Shown: piece after piece, positions 1 to 6,506 of the stretch
Layout of the letters: every line of letters begins with the position of its first letter
Numbering within the stretch: position 1 is the first letter of the stretch
The notes under the pieces: model-generated
What the model was told of the DNA's origin: nothing
The model's database searches: none
What the model saw: the letters and a program-made list of their open reading frames with translations, nothing else
Position numbers and translations under genes: made by a program
Assembly: GCA_009777005.1 (NCBI GenBank)
Contig: WRMT01000071.1
Location: 1 to 11,554 of the forward strand
Reading direction: 5' to 3'
DNA: 11,554 bases
Source of the DNA: Methanobrevibacter sp.
Lineage (GTDB): Archaea; Methanobacteriota; Methanobacteria; Methanobacteriales; Methanobacteriaceae

Positions 1-889
1 GTTTCTTTTTTAAATTTTTATCAGTGAATTTAATAGTACTTCCTTTAGTAATTGTTTTTTTAAGAGCATATCCTTTATTTTTCTTTGTAGACCTATAAAT
101 TTGATATCCTGAAACATTAGAAATTTTTTTCCATTTGATAAGAATTTTTTTATTAGCACTAGCTAATGAAAATACAGGAGTTTTTGGCTTTATTACATTA
201 TTTAGACTATTATTTTTTGTGGGTGATGGGGAATTAGGATTAGTAAATGTTGAATTAGTACTATTTTGTGTTAATTGTATTGGAAGACTGTGATTATTTC
301 CTTTTGAGTCATTATTGTTTTGTGTTGATTGTGATGGTAGGTTAGGAGTAGTTTGTGTTGAGTTGTTCTTAGGTGTTTCTACTTCATAGCTAGTTGTTAT
401 TGATAAATCAGATTCTAATCTTTCATCTGCTTCAGATCTTCCAAATAGCTGTATCCAGTAGGAATAAGTTGATTTAAGATATCCTACTCCAATACTTTTA
501 AAACTAGGATTTAACATATTTTCTCTATGTCCCTTTGAGTTCATCCAAGTATCTACAACTGATCGGGGTGATGGTGATCCATATGCAATATTTTCAGCAT
601 TTATTTTTGGTGAAGCAGAAAAACATGATGTTCCATCTGGTCTTGTGTGACTAAAATTTATGGGTAATTCTTTGATTCTTACTTGTGCAGCATCATATAA
701 ATCTTTATCCATTTTTAATGGTGTAACACCCGCTTTTATCCTTTCTTCGTTTACAAAATCTAATACTTGATATTCATAAGTTTTGGATGCAGCATTAACT
801 TCTTCGACTAACATTGTCGATGTTATGCAAACACAAAGTAATATTAACATAGTTAATACTGTTTTTAAAAATTTTTTCTTAATTTTCAT
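1..889 (-). CDS. Secreted CAP-domain (SCP/YkwD-like) surface protein, 3' end cut by window edge
   Basis: An open frame of 296 codons runs from ATG 889-887 to the left edge with no stop, so the C-terminus is missing. The start is supported by GAGG at 902-899, nine bases upstream. Residues 1-33 form a signal peptide: a lysine-rich start, a hydrophobic stretch, then VNA before a likely cut at A34. Residues about 38-151 match a CAP domain of the bacterial/archaeal YkwD type, with the conserved H81 (SHTRPDG), E99 (AENIAYG) and H121 (GHREN) and the closing W145-IQLFGR. Residues about 152-235 are a Thr/Ser/Asn/Pro-rich linker with imperfect repeats, typical of glycosylated extracellular spacers. Residues about 236-296 (KILIKWKK, GYQIYRSTKK) resemble a fibronectin type III-like domain. 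CAP proteins are extracellular and their biochemical role in archaea is not established; binding or processing of cell-surface material is inference. It lies downstream of mfnA but has its own promoter candidate. Confidence 0.85.
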   Translation of the reverse strand, partial: MKIKKKFLKTVLTMLILLCVCITSTMLVEEVNAASKTYEYQVLDFVNEERIKAGVTPLKMDKDLYDAAQVRIKELPINFSHTRPDGTSCFSASPKINAENIAYGSPSPRSVVDTWMNSKGHRENMLNPSFKSIGVGYLKSTYSYWIQLFGRSEADERLESDLSITTSYEVETPKNNSTQTTPNLPSQSTQNNNDSKGNNHSLPIQLTQNSTNSTFTNPNSPSPTKNNSLNNVIKPKTPVFSLASANKKILIKWKKISNVSGYQIYRSTKKNKGYALKKTITKGSTIKFTDKNLKKK

Positions 890-940
890 TTCACTTTTCC
901 TCGGGAAAAATTCTCTTAATAAATAAAAATTATTAATATA

Positions 941-948
941 CATATAAA
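941..948 (-). promoter_or_regulatory. TATA-box candidate for the CAP-protein gene
   Basis: On the minus strand this reads TTTATATG, a fair match to the archaeal TATA box. A start about 26 bases downstream (near 918) would give a leader of about 29 nt containing the GAGG ribosome site. A second TATA-like stretch at 1003-1020 is a weaker alternative that would give a longer leader. The DNA is so A+T-rich that TATA-like matches are common. Confidence 0.35.
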
Positions 949-1144
949 CAATCAATAATTATCACTGACAAAGATAAAGAACTTGTCCCTAATTATAATT
1001 GAGTATATATTTAAAATATATTGTAAGAAGAGCTATTTAAACCTAAGGAAATAAGATAAAACAAAAGCCAAATTAAAAAATTTAAAAGATAAAATTGTCC
1101 TAAAATTAATTTTATCAAAATAATGCCTTTTTTAAATCAAATTT

Positions 1145-1161
1145 AAAAAAAAAAAAAAAAA
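1145..1161 (-). terminator. T17 tract, candidate terminator downstream of mfnA
   Basis: A run of 17 A on the plus strand reads as T17 in the direction of mfnA transcription, about 165 bases past the mfnA stop. Archaeal termination commonly occurs at oligo-T tracts without needing a hairpin. Its place between mfnA and the CAP gene fits, but a simple homopolymer in A+T-rich DNA could also be chance. Confidence 0.45.
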
Positions 1162-1295
1162 CACAACGAAACTTTAAAAATGAGAAATATAAAACAAGTC
1201 AGATTTTAATTTATTCTTATTTTATTCTTAAATTTTATAAATTATAGATAACTTTATTTTATATAAAAATAATATAGACAAATATTTAAAATAGC

Positions 1296-1312
1296 TATTG
1301 ATTTAATCAATA
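1296..1312 (-). terminator. 17-bp palindrome just after the mfnA stop, possible hairpin terminator
   Basis: The arms TATTGATT and AATCAATA flank a single central base. The palindrome begins about 14 bases after the mfnA stop codon and is followed, in the direction of mfnA transcription, by a T-rich stretch. The stem is all A/T except one G/C pair per arm, so it would be weak. A protein-binding site is an alternative. Confidence 0.35.
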
Positions 1313-1326
1313 TTTCAATGAACATG

Positions 1327-2502
1327 TCAATTTATATTTAAGCTATTTTTAATTTCTCGAAGTGTAGCTAAAAACTCAATTAAATGTGAGTGATTTATAT
1401 GCCCCATCAGAACAATTCTAATAGCTTTTGGATATGAAGAGCTTGAAACCATCCATCCATTATCTTCAAGTATTTGAGCTAAATCATCAGTAGCTATTTT
1501 TGGATGATTAAAAGCTACAATATTAAGTTCTGGACTTGTAACAAGTTCAAAACCCTCTTTTTTAAGAGCATCAGCTAAAAAACGAGTGTTTATCATGCAT
1601 TCATCAGCAAGTTCGCAGTAGCCCTTGCGACCCATATGTTTCATTATTGCCCATGTAGCTACTGCTGGAGCACCTAAACGAGTTCCAACAATCGTGCATT
1701 GTTCTTTTGAAGTTAAATATGGAGACTCAACAGCCATCACATCTAAATACTTTTTTTCTCTAAATAAAATACCACCAGAAGGTATAGGAGCAAGTCCCAT
1801 TTTATGAGGGTCTACTGTAATAGATGAAACTCCTTCTAGTGAAAAATCAAAATTTGGTAATTTATATCCAATATCATTTAAAAAAGGAATTGAAAATCCA
1901 CCAAAAGCAGCATCTACATGAAGATAAACCTCATTATCAATAGCTATTTTAGATAAATCTTCAATAGGATCTATCATTCCTAATTCTGTTGTTCCAGCTA
2001 CTCCAACAATAGCTACTGTATTTTGAGAGAGATTTTCTTCAACAGAATCAATATTTACCTTGTAATTTTCATCCAAATCTATTTCAATTAGCTTTAAATT
2101 TAACATATCCTCTGCTTTTTTAAAAGAAAAATGAGCTGATTTTGGAATGATTACTTCAGAATTAATGATATTTTTTTCATTTTTTGCCAAATTACGAGCA
2201 GCTCTCATAGCCATTAGATTAGCTTCAGTTCCACCAGTGACAATATTGCCATAAGGGTTATTTAAGGATAGGAAAGAACCAATGTCCCTTATAACTTCTT
2301 CTTCAAGAAATTGTGTTCCTTTAAAAAGTCCAGGGTCTCCTAAATTAGCGTCTAAAAAATCATGGAAAACTTTTTTAGCTAATGGATCTGCTTTTGTACA
2401 CATAGACCCTAAAATTCTCCCATGAGAATAATCTGAATCTTTAATCTTATATTTAGCTAAATTTTTTAATATTTCTTTTTCTTCCAATGGCTCTTTATTC
2501 AT
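1327..2502 (-). CDS. mfnA: L-tyrosine/L-aspartate decarboxylase MfnA (PLP-dependent)
   Basis: This 391-residue protein is a group II pyridoxal-phosphate decarboxylase of the archaeal MfnA type, about the usual family length. In methanogens MfnA makes tyramine from tyrosine for methanofuran; related archaeal enzymes, and MfnA in some species, make beta-alanine from aspartate for coenzyme A. Visible landmarks are GGTEAN at 90-95, H124 (expected to stack on the cofactor), HVDAAFGGF with D197 (expected to bind the pyridine nitrogen) and DPHKMG with K234, the Schiff-base lysine. The fold appears complete, with no missing catalytic residue. ATG 2502-2500 is preceded by AAGGT at 2515-2511 with normal spacing. 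The gene stands alone: it is 506 bp from ppsA, has its own duplicated TATA region and is followed by terminator candidates. Sequence alone cannot settle tyrosine versus aspartate preference. Confidence 0.93.
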   Translation of the reverse strand: MNKEPLEEKEILKNLAKYKIKDSDYSHGRILGSMCTKADPLAKKVFHDFLDANLGDPGLFKGTQFLEEEVIRDIGSFLSLNNPYGNIVTGGTEANLMAMRAARNLAKNEKNIINSEVIIPKSAHFSFKKAEDMLNLKLIEIDLDENYKVNIDSVEENLSQNTVAIVGVAGTTELGMIDPIEDLSKIAIDNEVYLHVDAAFGGFSIPFLNDIGYKLPNFDFSLEGVSSITVDPHKMGLAPIPSGGILFREKKYLDVMAVESPYLTSKEQCTIVGTRLGAPAVATWAIMKHMGRKGYCELADECMINTRFLADALKKEGFELVTSPELNIVAFNHPKIATDDLAQILEDNGWMVSSSSYPKAIRIVLMGHINHSHLIEFLATLREIKNSLNIN

Positions 2503-2520
2503 TTTTTATAACCTTATTAA

Positions 2521-2560
2521 TGATAATATAAATTAATTAATGGTAATATAAATTAATTAA
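2521..2560 (-). promoter_or_regulatory. mfnA promoter made of a 20-bp tandem duplication, each copy with a TATA box
   Basis: Positions 2521-2540 and 2541-2560 are the same 20 bp with one A/G difference. On the minus strand each contains TTTATATT (2525-2532 and 2545-2552). The distal copy would place the start near 2522, giving a leader of about 20 nt that includes the AAGGT ribosome site. The proximal copy would place it near 2502, giving an essentially leaderless message. The duplication is seen directly; promoter use is inferred. Confidence 0.5.
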
Positions 2561-2702
2561 AGAAAATAAAAATAAAATTATTTAAAAAAAAAGATTTTAA
2601 TTTAAAAATAAGAAATATAGTCCTGAAAATAATTTTTTTAAGTAATCAAAATTTGAAACTGAAGTCGTGATTTTTATTTGAAAATCCTTAGATTTGTAAG
2701 TT

Positions 2703-2730
2703 AGAAAAAGGAAGTTTTTCTTATTTTTCT
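2703..2730 (+). terminator. Terminator-like hairpin plus T-rich tail, plus strand, no assigned gene
   Basis: AGAAAAA (2703-2709) and TTTTTCT (2715-2721) form a perfect 7-bp stem around a GGAAG loop, followed directly by a T-rich run to 2730 and beyond. It faces the plus strand, where no gene is known upstream. It could end a small RNA, or it could be chance in A+T-rich DNA. Confidence 0.3.
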
Positions 2731-2881
2731 TATATTACACTTATTTAATTATTATAAAATTATAAATATTTTTAAACTTTGTAAAATCCTCGATTTTTTA
2801 AAATAAAAATATTAAAATAAGTTTATATTAAATTAAACAAGGTTTAAATCATATTTTTCAAATTAAATAAGATTTATAATA

Positions 2882-2912
2882 TCATTAATTACAAACTTTT
2901 CTTTCAAGACTA
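2882..2912. repeat. 31-bp dispersed repeat, copy 1
   Basis: This copy matches 8502-8532 at 28 of 31 positions in the same orientation, including the G/C-containing core CTTTTCTTTC. A further TAGATA is shared just beyond, after a 2-base offset. It lies about 100 bp past the ppsA stop and about 380 bp upstream of mfnA. Its function is unknown. Confidence 0.55.
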
Positions 2913-2936
2913 ATTAGATACTTTTAAAAATGAATA

Positions 2937-3017
2937 ATGATTTAAATCATCTAACTATTATCCTTTAGCTTTGCTAGATTTTTCAACTACAATAAGAAAT
3001 TTAAATCATTAACTATT
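2937..3017. repeat. Repeat of the ppsA 3' end with a 14-bp palindrome
   Basis: The 19 bp at 2999-3017, which include the ppsA stop codon, recur at 2941-2959 apart from one inserted C. The upstream copy overlaps the perfect palindrome formed by ATGATTT and AAATCAT (2937-2950). This looks like a short duplication of the gene end. A weak role in 3' end formation of ppsA is possible. Confidence 0.4.
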
Positions 3018-5300
3018 TTTTTTAATTCTTGCTGCATCTAATATTAACTTCTGTTCAGATTTAGCTACTGTTCTTCGAACATCAGCTACTGCATCAGTAT
3101 TAGCTGAAACACTGCTTATTCCCATTTCAACAAGTTTTTCAACTATATCTGGTTTGCTGCCTGCTTGACCACAAATGCTTGATTTGACTCCTGCTTCACT
3201 ACATTTTCTAATTGTTCTTTCAATTAGCTTTAAAACAGCAGGATGTTCTTCGCTATAATTTTTAGCTACTAACTCATTATTTCTATCAACTGCGAGAGTG
3301 TATTGAGTCAAATCATTTGTTCCAAGACTTACAAAGTCAAGACCAACATCAATGAAGTCTTCAATTGTGAGTGCAGCTGCTGGAGTTTCAACCATAATAC
3401 CAAAATCAACATCTTTGTGTGGCTTTAGTCCTACTTCTTCAGATATTTGTTTAGCACGTTTTAATTCATCAGGACTCTGTGATAATGGTATCATAATTCC
3501 AATATTAGTATAACCTTGATTGTGAAGTTTTTTAATAGCTTTAAACTCTGCTTTTAAAATTTCACTCTCATCAAGTTCTCTTCTTATTCCTCTCCAACCA
3601 AGCATAGGATTATGTTCATATGGCTCATCTTCTCCACCATCTAATGTTTTAAATTCATCAGTTGGAGCATCTAATGTTCTATACCATACTGGTTTTGGAT
3701 AAAAAACATCAACAACCTTTAAAATATTTTCAACCAATATATTTATAAGTTCATCTTCTTTTCCATCAAGAATGAATTTTTTAGGATGAACTCCAGAAGT
3801 TAGCATCATGTGTTCTGTTCTAAGAAGACCTACACCATCAGCACCAGTAGCTACTGCTTTTTCTGCAGCTTCTGGCATACTAACATTGACTTTTACATCA
3901 GTTACTGTGATAATTGGAGCACTTGAAAATGTTTCACTAACAATCTCATTTTTCACATCTTCTTTAACTGCAAATGCACCTTCAAAGACTAATCCTTTTT
4001 TACCATCTAAGGTTATTTTAGTATTATCTACTAAAACTTCTGTAGCTTCTCTAGTTCCAACAACACAAGGAATTCCAAGTTCTCTTGATATAATAGCTGC
4101 GTGACAAGTTACCCCTCCTTCATCCGTTATGATTCCACTTGATCTTTTCATAGCTGGAACCATATCTGGGGTTGTCATGGTTGTAACCATTATATCTCCT
4201 TCTTGAATCTTGTCTAACTCATCAATTTCATGTATAATCTTAACTTCTCCTGATGCCATACCTGGACTTGCACCAAGACCTTTCACAATAATAGTTCTAT
4301 TTTCTATATCATCTTGTCCATCACTAGCTATGTTTTCACTATTATCAAGAGTTGTTATAGGTCTAGATTGCAACATATATAATTTTCCTTTATAATATGC
4401 CCATTCAGTATCTTGAGGAGCATCATAATGTTTTTGAATTCTTTTACCCATTTCTGCTAGTTCAACTAATTCCTTTTCAGATAGAACTCGTTTATTTCTA
4501 AGATTTTCTGGAACTTCTATTTTTTCTGTTTTACCATTAGCTAATTTTTCAAACATTACTTTTTTATCACTAATAGTAGCTTCCAAAATCTCATTATCTT
4601 CATTATTTACATAATAAGTATCAGGAGTAACAGTACCTGAAACAACAGCTTCGCCTAAGCCCCAAGACCCTTCGATTAAAGCAACATTTTCACCAGTTGA
4701 AGGATTAACTGTAAACATTACACCAGCTTTCTCAGCTTCAACCATTTCTTGAACAACTACAGCTATGTATACTTTAGAATGTTCAAAATTATTTTCTTCA
4801 CGGTAAAAAATAGCTCTTGCTTCAAAAAGAGAAGCCCAACATTTTCTTACATGTTCAATAACTTTATTCACACCTTTGATATTTAAAAAAGTATCTTGTT
4901 GTCCTGCGAAAGAAGCTTCAGGTAAGTCTTCAGCTGTTGCAGATGATCTTATAGCTACATAAACATCTTCTTCACCAATTCTTTGACAAAGTTCATTATA
5001 TGCTTCAATAATTAAAGCAGATATGTCTTTAGGAATAGGTGTGTTAATAATAATTTTTTTAATTTTTTCAGCTGTTTTTTGAAGGTTTTTCGTGTCATTA
5101 ACATCTAATTTATCAAGCATATTCATGATATTGCTAAATATTCCTGTTTCATTCATGAACTTGTCATAAGTTTCTGCAGTTACTACAAACCCTGGAGGAA
5201 CTGGAATCTCCGTCTGGGTTAATTCACCTAAATTAGCTCCTTTACCCCCAGCAATTCCAATATCCTCTTTAGTTAAATCTTCAAACTTTGCAATGTACAT
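3009..5300 (-). CDS. ppsA: Phosphoenolpyruvate synthase (pyruvate, water dikinase)
   Basis: The enzyme converts pyruvate, ATP and water to phosphoenolpyruvate, AMP and phosphate, feeding gluconeogenesis from acetyl-CoA-derived pyruvate. The chosen start at 5300 gives 763 residues, normal for archaeal PpsA. The N-terminal ATP-grasp-like domain (about 10-320) shows AGGKGANLGEL, AIRSSATAEDLPEASFAGQQ and ML-QSRPITTL. The swivelling phosphohistidine domain has GGVTCHAAIISRELG with catalytic His near residue 400. The C-terminal TIM barrel has GVGLLRTEHM, NPMLGWRGIRR, SLGTNDLTQY and the active-site Cys near 710 (SICGQAG). Start choice: the frame extends to a TTG at 5330 and an ATG at 5309, but only ATG 5300 has a well-spaced ribosome site (AGGG, 5313-5310, nine bases away), and homologues begin at about this point. 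It stands alone between mfnA and rpl10e. Confidence 0.93.
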   Translation of the reverse strand: MYIAKFEDLTKEDIGIAGGKGANLGELTQTEIPVPPGFVVTAETYDKFMNETGIFSNIMNMLDKLDVNDTKNLQKTAEKIKKIIINTPIPKDISALIIEAYNELCQRIGEEDVYVAIRSSATAEDLPEASFAGQQDTFLNIKGVNKVIEHVRKCWASLFEARAIFYREENNFEHSKVYIAVVVQEMVEAEKAGVMFTVNPSTGENVALIEGSWGLGEAVVSGTVTPDTYYVNNEDNEILEATISDKKVMFEKLANGKTEKIEVPENLRNKRVLSEKELVELAEMGKRIQKHYDAPQDTEWAYYKGKLYMLQSRPITTLDNSENIASDGQDDIENRTIIVKGLGASPGMASGEVKIIHEIDELDKIQEGDIMVTTMTTPDMVPAMKRSSGIITDEGGVTCHAAIISRELGIPCVVGTREATEVLVDNTKITLDGKKGLVFEGAFAVKEDVKNEIVSETFSSAPIITVTDVKVNVSMPEAAEKAVATGADGVGLLRTEHMMLTSGVHPKKFILDGKEDELINILVENILKVVDVFYPKPVWYRTLDAPTDEFKTLDGGEDEPYEHNPMLGWRGIRRELDESEILKAEFKAIKKLHNQGYTNIGIMIPLSQSPDELKRAKQISEEVGLKPHKDVDFGIMVETPAAALTIEDFIDVGLDFVSLGTNDLTQYTLAVDRNNELVAKNYSEEHPAVLKLIERTIRKCSEAGVKSSICGQAGSKPDIVEKLVEMGISSVSANTDAVADVRRTVAKSEQKLILDAARIKKNS

Positions 5301-5330
5301 AAGTTTCATCCCTATTATTGGTTTTGGCAA

Positions 5331-5369
5331 TTAATGTTATAATTAATGTTATAATCCATATTTAAATAT
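5331..5369 (-). promoter_or_regulatory. ppsA promoter: TATA-like palindrome plus perfect 12-bp tandem repeat
   Basis: TTAATGTTATAA occurs twice in tandem at 5331-5342 and 5343-5354, identical in both copies. Just upstream (5358-5369) ATATTTAAATAT can serve as a TATA box. A start about 26 bases downstream, near 5338, would fall inside the repeats, leaving a leader of about 38 nt to ATG 5300. Repeats over the start site are a typical place for an archaeal repressor operator, but that role is inference. Confidence 0.4.
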
Positions 5370-5445
5370 CATGAATAATAAGTACCTTAAAATCAATGAC
5401 CAGATAAAAATATTTTAAAATAAATTCATATTATCGAAAACATGT

Positions 5446-5452
5446 AAAAAAA
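5446..5452 (-). terminator. T7 tract downstream of rpl10e
   Basis: Seven A on the plus strand read as T7 in the direction of rpl10e transcription, about 77 bases past its stop codon and before the ppsA promoter. This fits the simple oligo-T termination of archaea. No hairpin accompanies it. Confidence 0.35.
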
Positions 5453-5470
5453 CTAGTTTAAAATGTTTGC

Positions 5471-5511
5471 CAAATTAAATGTAATAATCTTATCAAATTA
5501 TATGTAATAAT
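5471..5511. repeat. Two direct repeats of 18 bp, 23-bp period
   Basis: CAAATTAAATGTAATAAT at 5471-5488 recurs at 5494-5511 with one A/T change. The pair sits just downstream of the rpl10e stop codon, outside any gene. It is one of several short intergenic duplications in this window. Confidence 0.5.
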
Positions 5512-5528
5512 AGATTAAATGAATAAAA

Positions 5529-6011
5529 CTATTTAATCAAATCTTCCCCTTTATCTACTACTATTTTACAAGAAACAGGAATTTTCATAGATGCTCTTCT
5601 AAGTGCTTCTTTAGCATCGATAAAATTCTTTTTAGTAGTGTCAATACTTATAATCCTTTGATTTCTCTTAACAACAGCTTCGGCACTTACAGGTTTGCCA
5701 AAAGCTTTTCTCATACCATCTTGAACCCTATCTGCTCCTGCACCAGTAGCCATTGGGTTTTCTCTGACAATATTATGAGGATATACTCTTATCTTTAAAT
5801 GATATCCTAATCTACCTGCCTTTCTTTGCATTAATCGGTTAGAAGCAATACGAGCTGCTTCCAAAGCATTGTGCCTTATACGAGCAGGGTCTTTAACAGC
5901 TAAACTTACTGCAACTGGAAATTCCTCAGTTAAATTTCCCATATCATATTGAACAATTTTTGAAGCTGGAATTTTTCTAATATAATCTCTTCTTGAATAA
6001 GCACGAACCAT
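5529..6011 (-). CDS. rpl10e: Large-subunit ribosomal protein L10e (uL16 family)
   Basis: The 160-residue basic protein matches archaeal L10e, the counterpart of bacterial L16 and eukaryotic uL16, which binds 23S rRNA near the base of the central protuberance and the A-site region of the large subunit. Recognisable stretches are the N-terminal YSRRDYIRKIP, the ARIRHNALEAARIASNR helix, GYHLKIRVYPHNIVREN, and the loop ATGAGADRVQDGMRKAFGKP. The length is normal and the frame is complete. A strong Shine-Dalgarno AGGAGG (6023-6018) lies six bases upstream of ATG 6011-6009. Unlike most ribosomal genes it is not in a ribosomal operon here. It is monocistronic, with ppsA downstream on the same strand and a CooC-like gene diverging upstream. 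Confidence 0.96.
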   Translation of the reverse strand: MVRAYSRRDYIRKIPASKIVQYDMGNLTEEFPVAVSLAVKDPARIRHNALEAARIASNRLMQRKAGRLGYHLKIRVYPHNIVRENPMATGAGADRVQDGMRKAFGKPVSAEAVVKRNQRIISIDTTKKNFIDAKEALRRASMKIPVSCKIVVDKGEDLIK

Positions 6012-6017
6012 AATAGT

Positions 6018-6053
6018 CCTCCTAATAATAATATATAAAATTATAGTTTATAA
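6018..6053 (-). promoter_or_regulatory. rpl10e promoter and strong ribosome-binding site
   Basis: AGGAGG at 6023-6018 is the best Shine-Dalgarno match in the window. Two TATA candidates lie upstream: TTTTATATAT (6040-6031), which would start transcription at about the ATG and exclude the ribosome site, and TTATAAAC (6053-6046), which would start near 6023 and just include it. The second fits better, but both are inferred. Confidence 0.4.
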
Positions 6054-6082
6054 TTTCTATCAAAATAACTTGAATAATAATC

Positions 6083-6186
6083 ATTTAATAAATTTCTTAG
6101 ATAAATACTACTAATTAATAATTTAATAAATTTCTTAGATAAATACTTATTACTAATTAATAATTTAATAAATTTACTAATTAATA
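6083..6186. repeat. Tandem repeat, about 2.6 copies of a 38-42 bp unit
   Basis: The unit begins ATTTAATAAATTT and ends ACTAATTAATA. Copy 1 is 6083-6120 (38 bp), copy 2 is 6121-6162 (42 bp, with an extra TATT) and copy 3 is 6163-6186 (24 bp, lacking the middle). It lies in the divergent space between rpl10e and the CooC-like gene and contains no ORF. Slippage or unequal recombination would explain the length differences. Confidence 0.65.
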
Positions 6187-6506
6187 TATTATATAATAAA
6201 TTACTTAACAATGAAAAAAAATCTAAGCTTATATTATCTACAATTAGATAGAATAAAAATATCTCTTTCTATTAACATTAATAAATGTTGCTATAAAAAA
6301 AAAGTTTAAAGTAAATTTTAAATTTTTTACATGCAAAATATATATAAATTAATACATATTATAATATATAAAATGTTGAGATATATTTATTAAAATGAGA
6401 TAACAAGCGTGATGTGTTTATTTTAGTTAAAAAAAAGGTTTTAATAGCTGTAATTGATTAATCTATGATAAAACTTCATTTCAAAATTTAAAAAAAGAGA
6501 ATATTT
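6187..6506. other. Intergenic region upstream of the CooC-like gene
   Basis: No gene or RNA is supported here. TATA-like strings occur near 6336-6352 and 6381-6395, but both lie more than 110 bases from the start codon, so the promoter of the downstream gene cannot be fixed. A short stretch near 6405-6418 (ACAAGCGTGATGTG) is richer in G+C than its surroundings but shows no recognisable structure. Confidence 0.4.

Larger units (their letters stand above)
949..1326. other. Intergenic region between mfnA and the CAP gene
   Basis: This very A+T-rich stretch contains no credible ORF, tRNA or other RNA gene on either strand. It holds the candidate mfnA terminator elements (17-bp palindrome at 1296-1312 and the A17/T17 run at 1145-1161) and one TAGCTA hexamer at 1292-1297. 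Nothing else could be supported. Confidence 0.6.
2561..3008. other. Intergenic region between ppsA and mfnA
   Basis: No protein-coding gene is supported here. The stretch holds a plus-strand hairpin with a T-rich tail (2703-2730), the first copy of a 31-bp repeated element (2882-2912), a 14-bp perfect palindrome (2937-2950), and a 19-20 bp sequence at 2941-2959 that repeats the end of ppsA. The part at about 2655-2720 is slightly richer in G+C than its surroundings, but I found no C/D-box or tRNA-like structure in it. Confidence 0.5.

Noticed and set aside
1625..1807. 60-codon plus-strand ORF opposite mfnA
   Set aside because: It lies wholly within mfnA on the other strand, has no ribosome site and no recognisable motif; it is a by-product of the real coding frame.
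2640..2720. Possible C/D-box guide RNA in the ppsA-mfnA gap
   Set aside because: CTGA strings occur, but no properly ordered C box (RTGATGA) and D box pair could be placed on either strand.
2930..2968. 12-codon plus-strand ORF after the first 31-bp repeat
   Set aside because: It is too short, has no ribosome site, and its start arises from the local palindrome; nothing suggests it is translated.
3808..4395. Plus-strand ORFs of 98 and 61 codons opposite ppsA
   Set aside because: Both are antisense to well-conserved ppsA domains and have low-complexity Ser/Thr/Ile-rich translations, as expected of shadow frames.
5301..5330. Longer ppsA starts at TTG 5330 or ATG 5309
   Set aside because: Neither has a correctly spaced ribosome site, and the extra residues (PKPIIGMKL) precede the point where homologues begin.
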